Assembly (NCBI GenBank): GCA_007133445.1
Contig: SLMR01000283.1
Location: forward strand, 1 to 5,158
Origin: Aquisalimonas sp.
Lineage (GTDB): Bacteria > Pseudomonadota > Gammaproteobacteria > Nitrococcales > Aquisalimonadaceae
Length of the DNA: 5,158 nucleotides
Direction of reading: 5' to 3'
In this document: positions 1-5,158 of the stretch, one piece after another
Position numbering within the stretch: position 1 is the stretch's first letter
Layout of the letters: each line of letters starts with the position of its first letter
The notes under the pieces: model-generated
The model's input: only the letters and a program-made list of their open reading frames with translations
The model's database searches: none
What the model was told of the DNA's origin: nothing
Position numbers and translations under genes: made by a program

Positions 1-990
1 GACATGCTCGACACCCAGTACCGGCTGGTGCAGACCATGGACATCAATCTCTACTTCACCGAGCCCGCCTCGGCCCACGCCGTGGCCGGGCTGCGCCACA
101 AACCCGGCGTGCAGTACGTGGAGGGCTTCCGCAACGTGCCGGTGCGGCTGGCCGCCAACGGCCAGGACTACCGCACGGCAATCCTCGGCATGGATGCGGA
201 ACCCAGGCTGCGCCGGCTCAAGGATGCCCGCGGACAACCCCAGCGGCTGCCGCCGGAAGGCCTGGTGCTCACCGACTACCTGGCGGACTATCTGGGCCTG
301 CGCCCCGGGGATGCGGTGCAGGTCGAGGTCATGGAAGGCCACCGACGCACCCTGGATGTGGAACTGGCGGCCGTGGTCAGCGAGCCGGTGGGGGTGAGCG
401 CCTACATGGAGCGCCAGGCGCTGAACCGGCTGATGCGCGAGGGCCCGGCCCTCTCCGGCGTGTGGCTGCTCACCGATGCCAGCCAGCATCCGGCGCTGTA
501 CGAGGCGCTGTGGGACGTGCCGCAGATCGCCGGCATCGGGCTGATCGGTGAGGCGGAGGCCGCCATTCGCGAGTATATCGACGACACGGTGCTGATCATG
601 ATGGGTGTGCTGCTGCTGCTCGGCGGCTCCATCACCTTCGCCGTGGCCTACAACAACGCCCGCATCGCCTTCGCGGAACGGGCCCGGGAACTCGCCACCC
701 TGCGGGTGCTGGGTTATACCCGGGGTGAGGTGAGCTGGATCCTGCTGGGCGAGATCGCCGCGCTGACGCTGCTGGCCATCCCGCTGGGCTGGCTGCTGGG
801 CACCGGGTTCGCGATGGCACTGAGCGCCGCCATGACCACGGACCTGTTCCGCGTGCCATTCGTGATTACCCCGCAGACGTACGCCTTCGCCGCCGCGGGG
901 GTGATCGTGGCGACGGTGTTGTCCGTGCTCATGATCCTGCGACGACTGCGGCGCCTGGACATGGTGTCCGCACTGAAAACGGTTGAGTAG
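1..990 (+). CDS. FtsX-family ABC transporter permease, 3' part (5' end outside the window)
   Basis: This is the C-terminal part of a large inner-membrane ABC permease. The frame is open from base 1 and the ATG at 4 is only an internal Met, since the fragment begins inside a periplasmic domain. Residues counted from that Met: 13-190 form the second periplasmic (MacB-like) domain, and three membrane helices lie near 196-216, 246-273 and 292-312. Between the first two is the FtsX hallmark ERARELATLRVLGYTR (225-240), followed by GEVSWILLGE. The C-terminus LRRLDMVSALKTVE is typical of the family. The pattern matches the long permeases of about 800 residues with two FtsX domains, which usually follow an ATPase gene and precede a HlyD gene. 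Three bases separate its TAG from the adaptor ATG, so the two genes are very probably cotranscribed. The substrate cannot be read from the sequence. Family assignment is firm; the role in export is inferred from the neighbour. Confidence 0.93.
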   Translation, partial: DMLDTQYRLVQTMDINLYFTEPASAHAVAGLRHKPGVQYVEGFRNVPVRLAANGQDYRTAILGMDAEPRLRRLKDARGQPQRLPPEGLVLTDYLADYLGLRPGDAVQVEVMEGHRRTLDVELAAVVSEPVGVSAYMERQALNRLMREGPALSGVWLLTDASQHPALYEALWDVPQIAGIGLIGEAEAAIREYIDDTVLIMMGVLLLLGGSITFAVAYNNARIAFAERARELATLRVLGYTRGEVSWILLGEIAALTLLAIPLGWLLGTGFAMALSAAMTTDLFRVPFVITPQTYAFAAAGVIVATVLSVLMILRRLRRLDMVSALKTVE

Positions 991-993
991 CCC

Positions 994-2187
994 ATGACCT
1001 TACGCAAGAAAGCGACCCTCGCCCTGCTCGCCCTGGCAGTCATCGCGCTGCTGACCCTGGCCCTCTGGCCTGCGCCGGTTCCGGTGAGTGCGGTCACAGC
1101 AGAGCGTGGTCATTTCGCCGAGACCGTGGAGGACGAGGGCCGCACCCGGCTGCCGTCGCCGCACACCGTCTCGGCACCGGTGACCGGCTTTCTGCAGCGG
1201 GTCACCCTGGAAGCGGGAGACCGGGTCGAGGCCGGTCAGACGGTGCTCACGCTGGAGCCACCTCCCGTCCCGCCGCTGGACGCCAGGGCCCGCACGCAGG
1301 CCCGGGAGGCGGTGGCTGCGGCACGGGCCCGCCTGAACGCCGCGGAATCGGAACTGGAGGCGCGCGAGATCCAGCACCGCCTGGCCCGTTCGGAGGATCA
1401 GCGCTATCAGCAGATGTTCGACCGGGAACTGGTCTCCGCGGAACAGATGGAACGGATCCAGGCCCAGCGTGAATCCGCCCGCACCGCCGAGCGCTCGGCC
1501 CGGCACGCCGTGGAGGTGGCCCAATTCGAGCTCGACGCCGCCAGAGCGGTGCTCGAGATCGCCGATGGCGAGCGCGCACCGGGCGATCAGCCGCGGATGG
1601 AGGTACCGGCACCCGTGGACGGGCTTGTTACCCGTCGACATCGCTACAGCGAGGGCCCGGTGAACGCGGGGGAGCCCGTGCTGGACATCGGTGATCTGGC
1701 GACCCTGGAAGTCCAGGTGGATCTGCTGTCCATGGACGCCGTCCGCGTCAGCCCGGGCATGCAGGTGGTGCTGGAGCGCTGGGGCGGTGACAGCGACCTC
1801 ACGGGCGAAGTCCGGCGCGTGGAGCCCGGCGGGTTCCTGCGGGTCTCGGCACTGGGCGTGGACGAGCAGCGAGTGCCGGTGCGGGTCACCATCACCTCGC
1901 CGCGGGAAGACTGGGAGTCCCTGGGTGATGGCTATCGCGTGGAGGCCCGCTTCATCCTCTGGGAGGACGACGACGTCCTGCAGGTGCCTACCAGCGCCCT
2001 GTTCCGCAGCGACAACCAGTGGTCGGTATACGTGATCAGTAACGGCCGCGCCGAGCGACGCGATGTGGAGCCCGGGCGGCGCAGCGGCCTGCAGACCCAG
2101 ATCCGCGCCGGTCTGTCGGAGGGGGAGCGGGTCATTACGCATCCAGGCGATCGCGTGTCCGACGGCGCACGGGTGCGCGGGGAGTAG
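994..2187 (+). CDS. HlyD/RND-type periplasmic adaptor (membrane fusion) protein of an ABC exporter
   Basis: This 397-residue adaptor should bridge the inner-membrane permease to the periplasm or an outer-membrane channel. It has a signal-anchor helix at residues 7-25 after a basic MTLRKK start, with no lipobox cysteine, so it is probably membrane-anchored rather than a lipoprotein. A first lipoyl half-domain (about 58-90, VSAPVTGFLQRV then GDRVEAGQTVLTLEP) is followed by a long Ala/Glu/Arg-rich coiled coil (95-190). The second lipoyl half (203-236, VPAPVDGLVTRR), a beta-barrel (237-325) and a membrane-proximal domain (326-397, LQVPTSALFR, GLSEGERVITHPGD) complete the usual order and length. 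The start is 3 bp after the permease stop, with only a weak TTGAG-like Shine-Dalgarno inside the permease end, which suggests translational coupling. The gene ends with two in-frame stops, TAG then TAA. The partner is inferred to be the adjacent FtsX permease rather than an RND pump, as no RND gene is present. Confidence 0.95.
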   Translation: MTLRKKATLALLALAVIALLTLALWPAPVPVSAVTAERGHFAETVEDEGRTRLPSPHTVSAPVTGFLQRVTLEAGDRVEAGQTVLTLEPPPVPPLDARARTQAREAVAAARARLNAAESELEAREIQHRLARSEDQRYQQMFDRELVSAEQMERIQAQRESARTAERSARHAVEVAQFELDAARAVLEIADGERAPGDQPRMEVPAPVDGLVTRRHRYSEGPVNAGEPVLDIGDLATLEVQVDLLSMDAVRVSPGMQVVLERWGGDSDLTGEVRRVEPGGFLRVSALGVDEQRVPVRVTITSPREDWESLGDGYRVEARFILWEDDDVLQVPTSALFRSDNQWSVYVISNGRAERRDVEPGRRSGLQTQIRAGLSEGERVITHPGDRVSDGARVRGE

Positions 2188-2209
2188 TAACCCGTCGGCA
2201 CTGAGCGGT
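2188..2209. other. Short convergent gap between adaptor and LysR genes
   Basis: The adaptor gene and the minus-strand LysR gene end tail to tail with only 22 bp between them. I see no strong hairpin or T-run here. Transcription from either side probably runs into the opposite gene unless Rho-dependent termination acts, which is an inference. Confidence 0.5.
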
Positions 2210-3097
2210 TCATTCCGGCCTCGCAGTCCGATCCAGCTGCTGCTGCAGCTGTACTGCGAGTTGCCGGGCCGCCTCGCTGGGGCGGCCGGGGCTGCGGTGC
2301 AGGGCCACCTCGATCGCCGGCAGTTCGGGCAGACCCTCTTCCGGACCGATGACGCGCAGTTCCGGGCCCAGCATGGAGGGCGTCACCACGGTAATGGCCA
2401 GCCCTGCACGCACCGCCGCCCTTAACCCGGAAAGACTGGCGCTGGTGTAGGCGACTCTCCAGGAGAGACCGGCTGCATCAAGCGCTGCCAGGGCCGAGTC
2501 ACGGAACACGCATACCCCTTCCCGTGACAGCGCGAGCGGGAGCGGCGAACGATGGTGGGCCTGGTGATCCGGCGGACCGGCCCAGACCAGAGGCTCCCGG
2601 CGCAGCACCTCGCCACCCGGGCTCTTGGGCTGCCGGGTGACTACCGCCAGGTCCAGGGCACCGGACCGGACCTCCGAGACCAGATCAACACTGAGCCCGC
2701 AGCGCACTTCCAGGGCAACGCCGGGGAACCGTGCCTCGAACGCCGCCAGCGCCTCGGGCAGATACACTACGTAATCGTCGGGCACGCCAAGGCGCACCAC
2801 CCCATCCAGACGTTGATCCAGCACGTCCTGCCACGCCATGGCGTTCTGGCGCAGCATCTGGCGGGCATGTGCCAGCAGACGCTCCCCCGCCGGCGTGGGG
2901 GCCGCCTGGCGCCGCCCGCGCTGCAGCAACTGGCAGCCGATGATGTGCTCAAGGCGCGCCATGTGAGCACTCACCGTGGACTGCGCCAGGTACAGGCGTT
3001 CCGCGGCGGCGGTGAACCCGCCGGTTTCCACCACGCCCGTGAAGGTGCGCAACAGCACCAGATCCAGCGGCCGTGCGTCGTCTGTGTTTTTCATCAT
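2210..3097 (-). CDS. LysR-family transcriptional regulator (LrhA-like effector domain)
   Basis: DNA-binding regulator of 295 residues, the usual LysR length. The winged helix-turn-helix is at about residues 11-75: LVLLRTFTGVVETGGFTAAA, then the recognition region AQSTVSAHMARLE (38-50) and a wing ending TPAGERLLAHARQML. A linker helix leads to a periplasmic-binding-protein-like effector domain from about residue 100 (RLGVPDDYVVYLPEALAAF, FPGVALEVRCG, GALDLAVV). The GVPDDY start and the ALEVRCG segment resemble the LrhA-like branch. The start is one of two adjacent ATGs (3097 or 3094). An in-frame GTG at 3163 would add 22 residues ahead of the normal LysR start and overlap the divergent promoter region, so it is disfavoured. 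The Shine-Dalgarno is weak (GGGCGA about 10 bases upstream). The gene diverges from a DMT exporter, the classic arrangement in which a LysR protein controls its neighbour and often itself. The effector is unknown. Confidence 0.94.
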   Translation of the reverse strand: MMKNTDDARPLDLVLLRTFTGVVETGGFTAAAERLYLAQSTVSAHMARLEHIIGCQLLQRGRRQAAPTPAGERLLAHARQMLRQNAMAWQDVLDQRLDGVVRLGVPDDYVVYLPEALAAFEARFPGVALEVRCGLSVDLVSEVRSGALDLAVVTRQPKSPGGEVLRREPLVWAGPPDHQAHHRSPLPLALSREGVCVFRDSALAALDAAGLSWRVAYTSASLSGLRAAVRAGLAITVVTPSMLGPELRVIGPEEGLPELPAIEVALHRSPGRPSEAARQLAVQLQQQLDRTARPE

Positions 3098-3103
3098 GAT
3101 TCG

Positions 3104-3117
3104 TGATCGCCCGATCA
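3104..3117. repeat. Perfect inverted repeat TGATCG-CC-CGATCA, candidate operator
   Basis: Two 6-bp arms are exact reverse complements around a 2-bp centre. The site lies 7 bp upstream of the LysR start, on that gene's 5' leader side. A dyad of this size beside a LysR gene fits a repressor or autoregulatory site. It also covers the only Shine-Dalgarno-like bases of the LysR gene, so occupancy or an RNA hairpin could affect its translation. Function is inferred. Confidence 0.4.
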
Positions 3118-3171
3118 GAAAACTTCGTTTCCGTGATTCCCGCTCGAACCCTACCTTATGCACCGAAAACC

Positions 3172-3182
3172 GTTGTCACAAC
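3172..3182. repeat. Perfect inverted repeat GTTGT-C-ACAAC, candidate operator
   Basis: Two 5-bp arms are exact reverse complements around a single base. The site is 22 bp before the exporter ATG and just upstream of its Shine-Dalgarno, so a bound protein could block transcription or translation of the exporter. Short dyads arise by chance, so confidence in function is modest. Confidence 0.3.
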
Positions 3183-3190
3183 AAGGCATG

Positions 3191-3198
3191 AGGGAGAG
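3191..3198 (+). promoter_or_regulatory. Shine-Dalgarno AGGGAGAG that fixes the DMT exporter start
   Basis: This purine-rich stretch sits 6 bp before the ATG at 3205. It supports that start over the in-frame ATG at 3103, which would add 34 residues with no membrane character and would run through the promoter region. Confidence 0.75.
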
Positions 3199-3204
3199 AC
3201 ACAG

Positions 3205-4080
3205 ATGATCAACCGGGCCACCATTACCGGAGTCCTGGCAGGGCTTTTCACGGTCAGCCTCTGGGGCAGTCTTCCGGTGCTGCGTAGCCTGGGTGAGCTC
3301 CCGCCCATGCTGGTGGCGAGCGTCGCCATGGTCTGCGCCGCCGCCATGTCGGCCGTGCTGGGAGCCATGCGCCCGTCGCCGGAGACGGCGGCCATGCCGC
3401 GTGGCCGGGGGTACTGGCTGGCCGGTGTCGGAGGCCTGGTCGGTGCGCTGTATTTCTATTTTCTGGCGCTGGAAGGTGGTGATCCGGCCAGGATCACGCT
3501 GGTCACGTACACCTGGCCACTGGGATTCGTCCTGATCTGCGACCGCCTGGCGGGGCACGGCCTGCGCCTGCGCACCCTGCTCGGCGCCGCCGTAGCATTC
3601 GTGGGCCTCGCCCCTCTGCTCATGGCGGACGCCGAGGGCGCCGCCACCTCGGCTGCCGCCTATGCGGCAGGGCTGGCCAGCGGGGTCTCATGGATTGCCT
3701 TCTCCGTGTTCCTGCGCCAGCACGGGGGGCTGAGCGCCCGGGGGTATCAGCGGCTGTTCCTGCACGCCGGTGTCATCGCCCTTGCCCTGCATATGACGGT
3801 GGAAAGCACGCCCGCCACGACGACCACCGGGGACTGGCTGACGGCGGCGCTGATCGGCATCGGGCCTTACGGTCTGGCATTCATCGCCTGGGGCTACGCC
3901 CTGCGCTGCGGTCCCGCGTCACTGCTGGGCGTACTGACCTACCTGGTACCGATCATTGCCGCTGCGCTGCTGGTCGTTCTGGGCTGGTCGGCACCAAGCG
4001 GAGAACTGTTGCTGGCCGCTGCGGCGGTCACCACGGGCGCTCTGCTGAGCCAGGGGGCATGGCCACGCCGTGCACGGTGA
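3205..4080 (+). CDS. DMT-superfamily (EamA domain) exporter, YddG-like
   Basis: Integral inner-membrane transporter of 291 residues with about ten predicted helices (near 5-24, 34-54, 69-88, 95-113, 122-141, 150-169, 183-199, 209-230, 237-260 and 264-283), giving two EamA repeats (about 10-139 and 152-283). TYTWPLGFVLICDRLAG after the third helix and GLAFIAWGYALRCGPASLLGVLTYLVPIIAAALL in the second repeat line up, from memory, with the NYLWP and AYAAWN...SYFTP segments of E. coli YddG, an exporter of aromatic amino acids. Export of an amino acid or related metabolite is therefore plausible, but substrate range in this superfamily is not predictable from sequence alone. It ends in a short basic tail WPRRAR, consistent with a cytoplasmic C-terminus. 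It diverges from the LysR gene, which probably controls it, and converges on the glutaredoxin-like gene. Confidence 0.93.
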   Translation: MINRATITGVLAGLFTVSLWGSLPVLRSLGELPPMLVASVAMVCAAAMSAVLGAMRPSPETAAMPRGRGYWLAGVGGLVGALYFYFLALEGGDPARITLVTYTWPLGFVLICDRLAGHGLRLRTLLGAAVAFVGLAPLLMADAEGAATSAAAYAAGLASGVSWIAFSVFLRQHGGLSARGYQRLFLHAGVIALALHMTVESTPATTTTGDWLTAALIGIGPYGLAFIAWGYALRCGPASLLGVLTYLVPIIAAALLVVLGWSAPSGELLLAAAAVTTGALLSQGAWPRRAR

Positions 4081-4081
4081 A

Positions 4082-4108
4082 CGCCGGTCACCGGGGTAAC
4101 GCCCGGCG
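4082..4108. terminator. GC-rich hairpin between convergent genes, possible terminator
   Basis: CGCCGG at 4082-4087 pairs with CCGGCG at 4103-4108. An alternative tighter stem pairs CCGGG (4091-4095) with CCCGG (4102-4106) around a 6-base loop. It lies right after the exporter stop and before the end of the minus-strand gene, so it could act in both directions. There is no T-run, so it is at best an atypical intrinsic terminator. CGGTCAC also occurs twice here, at 4085-4091 and 4107-4113. Confidence 0.35.
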
Positions 4109-4118
4109 GTCACATCAT

Positions 4119-4514
4119 TCATGACGACGGGCTGAAGCGTTCCTGCAGGTAGGCGATGATGTCATCCGACTCGTACAACCAGCGCACGCTGCCGTCGTCG
4201 TCCTCGATCCGCAGGCAGGGGACCTTCACCCGGCCGCCCTCGCGCTCCAGGGCATTCCGATGCTCGCCTGCCTTGAGTGCGTTGCGCAATTCGATGTTCA
4301 GGGACAGGCGCACCATGGCGCGGCGCACCTTGATGCAGAACGGACAGGCGGGGAAATGGTAGAGCGCCAGGTAGCGGGTGCGCGCATCCACGGCCCGTTG
4401 CTCTTCGGGTGCGCGCTCGATGCCCCGTGGCTTGAACAGGTGATGTCCGACGATCATGAACGGCGTGAGCACCAGGCGCACGCCACGGAAAAAGGTCCGG
4501 ATGAGAATTCGCAT
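4119..4514 (-). CDS. Membrane-anchored glutaredoxin/GST N-terminal domain protein
   Basis: Small thiol-redox protein of 131 residues. An N-terminal hydrophobic stretch (about 11-24, GVRLVLTPFMIVGHH) after a basic start suggests a membrane anchor. A thioredoxin-fold domain follows from about residue 47: the strand YLALYHFPACPFCIKVRR holds the CPFC pair at 57-60, VKVPCL holds the expected cis-proline at 99, and LYESDDIIAYLQERF (113-127) matches the glutathione-contacting ESxxI element and helix of glutaredoxins and GST N-domains. There is no C-terminal helical GST domain, so it is closer to a glutaredoxin in size. The likely role is glutathione-linked thiol reduction at the cytoplasmic face of the membrane. 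The ATG at 4514 is chosen because upstream sequence in this frame does not resemble protein, though no good Shine-Dalgarno precedes it. Domain assignment is firm; anchor and activity are inferred. Confidence 0.9.
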   Translation of the reverse strand: MRILIRTFFRGVRLVLTPFMIVGHHLFKPRGIERAPEEQRAVDARTRYLALYHFPACPFCIKVRRAMVRLSLNIELRNALKAGEHRNALEREGGRVKVPCLRIEDDDGSVRWLYESDDIIAYLQERFSPSS

Positions 4515-4539
4515 GACGGCAGTGTGCCATAGGTGGCCA

Positions 4540-4552
4540 GATCGAGCCGATC
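4540..4552. repeat. Inverted repeat GATCG-AGC-CGATC
   Basis: Exact 5-bp arms around 3 bases, 26 bp upstream of the glutaredoxin-like gene start. It shares the GATCG/CGATC arms of the dyad next to the LysR gene, with a 3-bp rather than 2-bp centre. It may be a regulator site or chance. Confidence 0.25.
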
Positions 4553-4586
4553 CCGGAAACAGCCGGCCGAGGCACCGGTCCGCCTT

Positions 4587-4615
4587 TTCCCTCCGTCGCG
4601 GCGGTCCGCTATGCT
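4587..4615 (+). promoter_or_regulatory. Possible sigma-70 promoter facing the PAS regulator
   Basis: TATGCT at 4610-4615 matches four of six -10 consensus bases. TTCCCT at 4587-4592, 17 bp upstream, is a weak -35. Transcription would begin near 4622, leaving a short leader before the AGGGAAG and ATG at 4641-4653. Confidence 0.4.
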
Positions 4616-4650
4616 GGGACCCGTCCTGTGGACCCGAACGAGGGAAGCCA

Positions 4651-4812
4651 ATGCACATGAGGCAACGGCAGCAACGGCGATGCTGCTGGGTCGACTGCAG
4701 AACGCCTACAGGTTGTGCGTGCTCTCGGGAGCCGGCGCCGACCGTAGCCAGCGCTACTTCATGCAGGCGCCCGGCAACCTGTTCGCCAGTGAATGGCGAG
4801 GGAGTGTCATGA
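4651..4812 (+). CDS. Doubtful 53-codon leader ORF overlapping the PAS regulator start
   Basis: An ATG at 4651, with AGGGAAG 3 bases before it and a promoter-like element further upstream, opens a 53-residue frame. It ends with TGA at 4810-4812, overlapping the PAS regulator ATG as ATGA, the usual sign of translational coupling. The product would be Arg-rich (8) and Cys-rich (7 Cys, with CC at 11-12 and CAC at 22-24) and resembles no family I know. Third-position G/C is only about 64% by hand count (34 of 53), against about 81% (35 of 43) for the overlapping frame at 4680-4808, and Cys/Arg-rich text is typical of a shadow frame in GC-rich DNA. The start signals look real but the protein does not. 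It may be a leader peptide, the start of a gene broken by a one-base change, or not translated at all. Confidence 0.2.
   Translation: MHMRQRQQRRCCWVDCRTPTGCACSREPAPTVASATSCRRPATCSPVNGEGVS
4662..4679 (+). repeat. 9-bp tandem repeat, two copies of GCAACGGC(A/G)
   Basis: Two adjacent 9-bp units differ only in the last base and end exactly before the in-frame ATG at 4680. Copy-number change by slippage would keep the frame. The repeat lies just where the apparently coding frame begins. Confidence 0.5.
4798..4804 (+). promoter_or_regulatory. Shine-Dalgarno GAGGGAG supporting the PAS regulator start at 4809
   Basis: A strong purine-rich match ends 4 bases before the ATG at 4809; its GAGG core is 7 bases away. 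The other in-frame candidates at 4680 and 4761 lack a comparable site at proper spacing, so 4809 is preferred. Confidence 0.6.
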
Positions 4813-5158
4813 CAGGCGTGGAGCCGGCAGAGCCTCTTCAGGGTCCAAGCAAGGGCCTGACCCTCGAGTTGATGCGCGCGCTGCTGCCCCATCTGGAGCA
4901 GGCCAGCGCTGGCGCCATTGCCGTGGACGCGGATGGCCGCATTGACTGGATCAACCCGAGCTATGCCCAGCTCATCGGTGACTCGCCGGAACGGCTCGTC
5001 GGTCGCCCGATCCGCGATGTCATCCCCAACACGCGGCTGCCGGAGACGATCCGCACGGGCCAGGCCAAATTGCTGGACATCATGGAGTTCCGGGATCAGC
5101 AACTGGTTGTCACCCGCCTGCCCGTGGTGGACGGTGGCGAGGTCATCGGGGGGCTGGC
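4809..5158 (+). CDS. PAS-domain transcriptional regulator, N-terminal part (probable sigma-54 activator; 3' end outside the window)
   Basis: Only the first 116 codons are present. After a short variable N-terminus comes a helix, LTLELMRALLPHLEQA (about 18-33), then a PAS sensor domain: GAIAVDADGRIDWINPSYAQLIG (35-57), RLVGRPIRDVIPNTRLPETIRTG (62-84), then the beta strands KLLDIMEFRDQQLVVTRLPVVDGGEVIGGL. The PNTRLPE and VTRLPV elements are typical of PAS domains that head regulators with a sigma-54-interacting AAA+ domain and a Fis-type helix-turn-helix, which would lie outside the window; that part is inference. The ligand is unknown. The start at 4809 is chosen for its Shine-Dalgarno and because the sensor begins soon after. 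The frame stays open upstream to a TAG at 4530, with in-frame ATGs at 4761, 4680 and 4611, so a longer N-terminus is possible. The frame is cut by the window edge, not by a stop. Confidence 0.85.
   Translation, partial: MTGVEPAEPLQGPSKGLTLELMRALLPHLEQASAGAIAVDADGRIDWINPSYAQLIGDSPERLVGRPIRDVIPNTRLPETIRTGQAKLLDIMEFRDQQLVVTRLPVVDGGEVIGGL

Larger units (their letters stand above)
3098..3204. promoter_or_regulatory. Divergent promoter/operator region between the LysR and DMT exporter genes
   Basis: The 107-bp region between the divergent starts must carry both promoters and is noticeably more A/T-rich than the genes. It contains two perfect inverted repeats, listed separately, and a repeated CGTGAT at 3102-3107 and 3132-3137, 30 bp apart, about three helical turns. 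A possible exporter promoter is TTCCGT (3129-3134) with TACCTT (3152-3157) at 17-bp spacing, a poor match. On the other strand, TTGTGA lies 15 bp before CATAAG, also weak. That the LysR protein binds here is inferred from gene order, not shown by a known motif. Confidence 0.55.
4515..4650. promoter_or_regulatory. Divergent intergenic region before the PAS regulator
   Basis: This 136-bp stretch separates the start of the minus-strand glutaredoxin-like gene from the first plausible plus-strand ATG. It contains a perfect dyad GATCG-AGC-CGATC and a promoter-like pair facing right, both listed separately. I found no convincing promoter for the minus-strand gene: TATGGC on that strand has no good partner at -35. 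Confidence 0.4.

Noticed and set aside
1000..2142. Minus-strand open frame of 380 codons opposite the HlyD adaptor gene
   Set aside because: It is rich in His, Arg, Gly and Gln without domain character and lies exactly opposite a well-supported adaptor gene. It is a shadow caused by high G/C at third codon positions.
2552..3106. Plus-strand open frame of 184 codons opposite the LysR gene
   Set aside because: Gln/His/Arg-rich text with no domain, antisense to a clear LysR helix-turn-helix and effector domain.
3098..3163. Longer LysR protein from a GTG at 3163
   Set aside because: LysR helix-turn-helix domains normally start within about ten residues of the N-terminus, which the ATGs at 3097/3094 satisfy. 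The extension would overlap the promoter region.
3103..3204. Longer DMT exporter starting at the ATG at 3103
   Set aside because: The extra 34 residues are polar and cross the divergent promoter region. The ATG at 3205 has a good Shine-Dalgarno and starts directly before the first helix.
4515..4650. Sigma-54 (-24/-12) promoter near the TGGCAC on the minus strand
   Set aside because: No GC dinucleotide falls at the required spacing from the GG, so the element is incomplete.
4713..4763. LCVLSGAGAD in the frame of ATG 4680, resembling the Sir2 nucleotide-binding GAG motif
   Set aside because: The following residues lack the other sirtuin motifs (GIPxFR and the HG and NxD signatures), and the frame runs directly into a PAS domain. 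The likeness is treated as chance.
4515..5102. N-terminal extension of the minus-strand glutaredoxin-like gene to a 327-residue protein
   Set aside because: The added residues resemble no domain and run antisense to the PAS domain. The hydrophobic anchor and fold begin at the ATG at 4514.

Overview
The window is a dense, GC-rich (about two-thirds G+C by eye) bacterial chromosomal segment with strong G/C preference at third codon positions. The protein families (FtsX-type permease with HlyD adaptor, LrhA-like LysR regulator, YddG-like DMT exporter, membrane-anchored CPFC glutaredoxin-like protein, PAS regulator of the sigma-54 activator type) fit a gammaproteobacterium, perhaps a halophile of the Ectothiorhodospiraceae or Halomonadaceae. 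That placement is inference from protein style. There is no rRNA or other phylogenetic marker here. No tRNA, CRISPR array, insertion sequence or phage gene was seen.

Layout. (1) Positions 1-2187, plus strand: the 3' part of a large FtsX-family ABC permease gene, then 3 bp later a complete HlyD-type periplasmic adaptor gene. They read as the end of an exporter operon whose ATPase gene would be expected upstream of the window. (2) Positions 2210-4080: a LysR-type regulator on the minus strand, convergent with the adaptor and divergent from a ten-helix DMT/EamA exporter. The roughly 107-bp region between their starts holds two short perfect inverted repeats that are candidate operators. (3) Positions 4119-4514, minus strand: a 131-residue protein with an N-terminal hydrophobic anchor and a glutaredoxin/GST-N thioredoxin fold carrying CPFC. 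A GC-rich hairpin lies between it and the exporter gene. (4) Positions 4515 to the end: a divergent promoter-like region, an ambiguous 158-bp stretch (4651-4808), and the start of a PAS-domain regulator that runs off the right edge.

How they work together. The permease and adaptor would form an inner-membrane-to-periplasm export machine of unknown substrate. The LysR/DMT pair looks like a self-contained regulated efflux module, probably for an amino acid or related metabolite. The glutaredoxin-like protein and the PAS regulator have no visible functional link to the rest.

Most of the window is ordinary. The part most worth a second look is 4611-4812. There a plausible promoter, a Shine-Dalgarno and an ATG lead into a reading frame that does not look coding, while an adjacent frame, open into the PAS regulator, does look coding. 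No convincing undescribed system was found.
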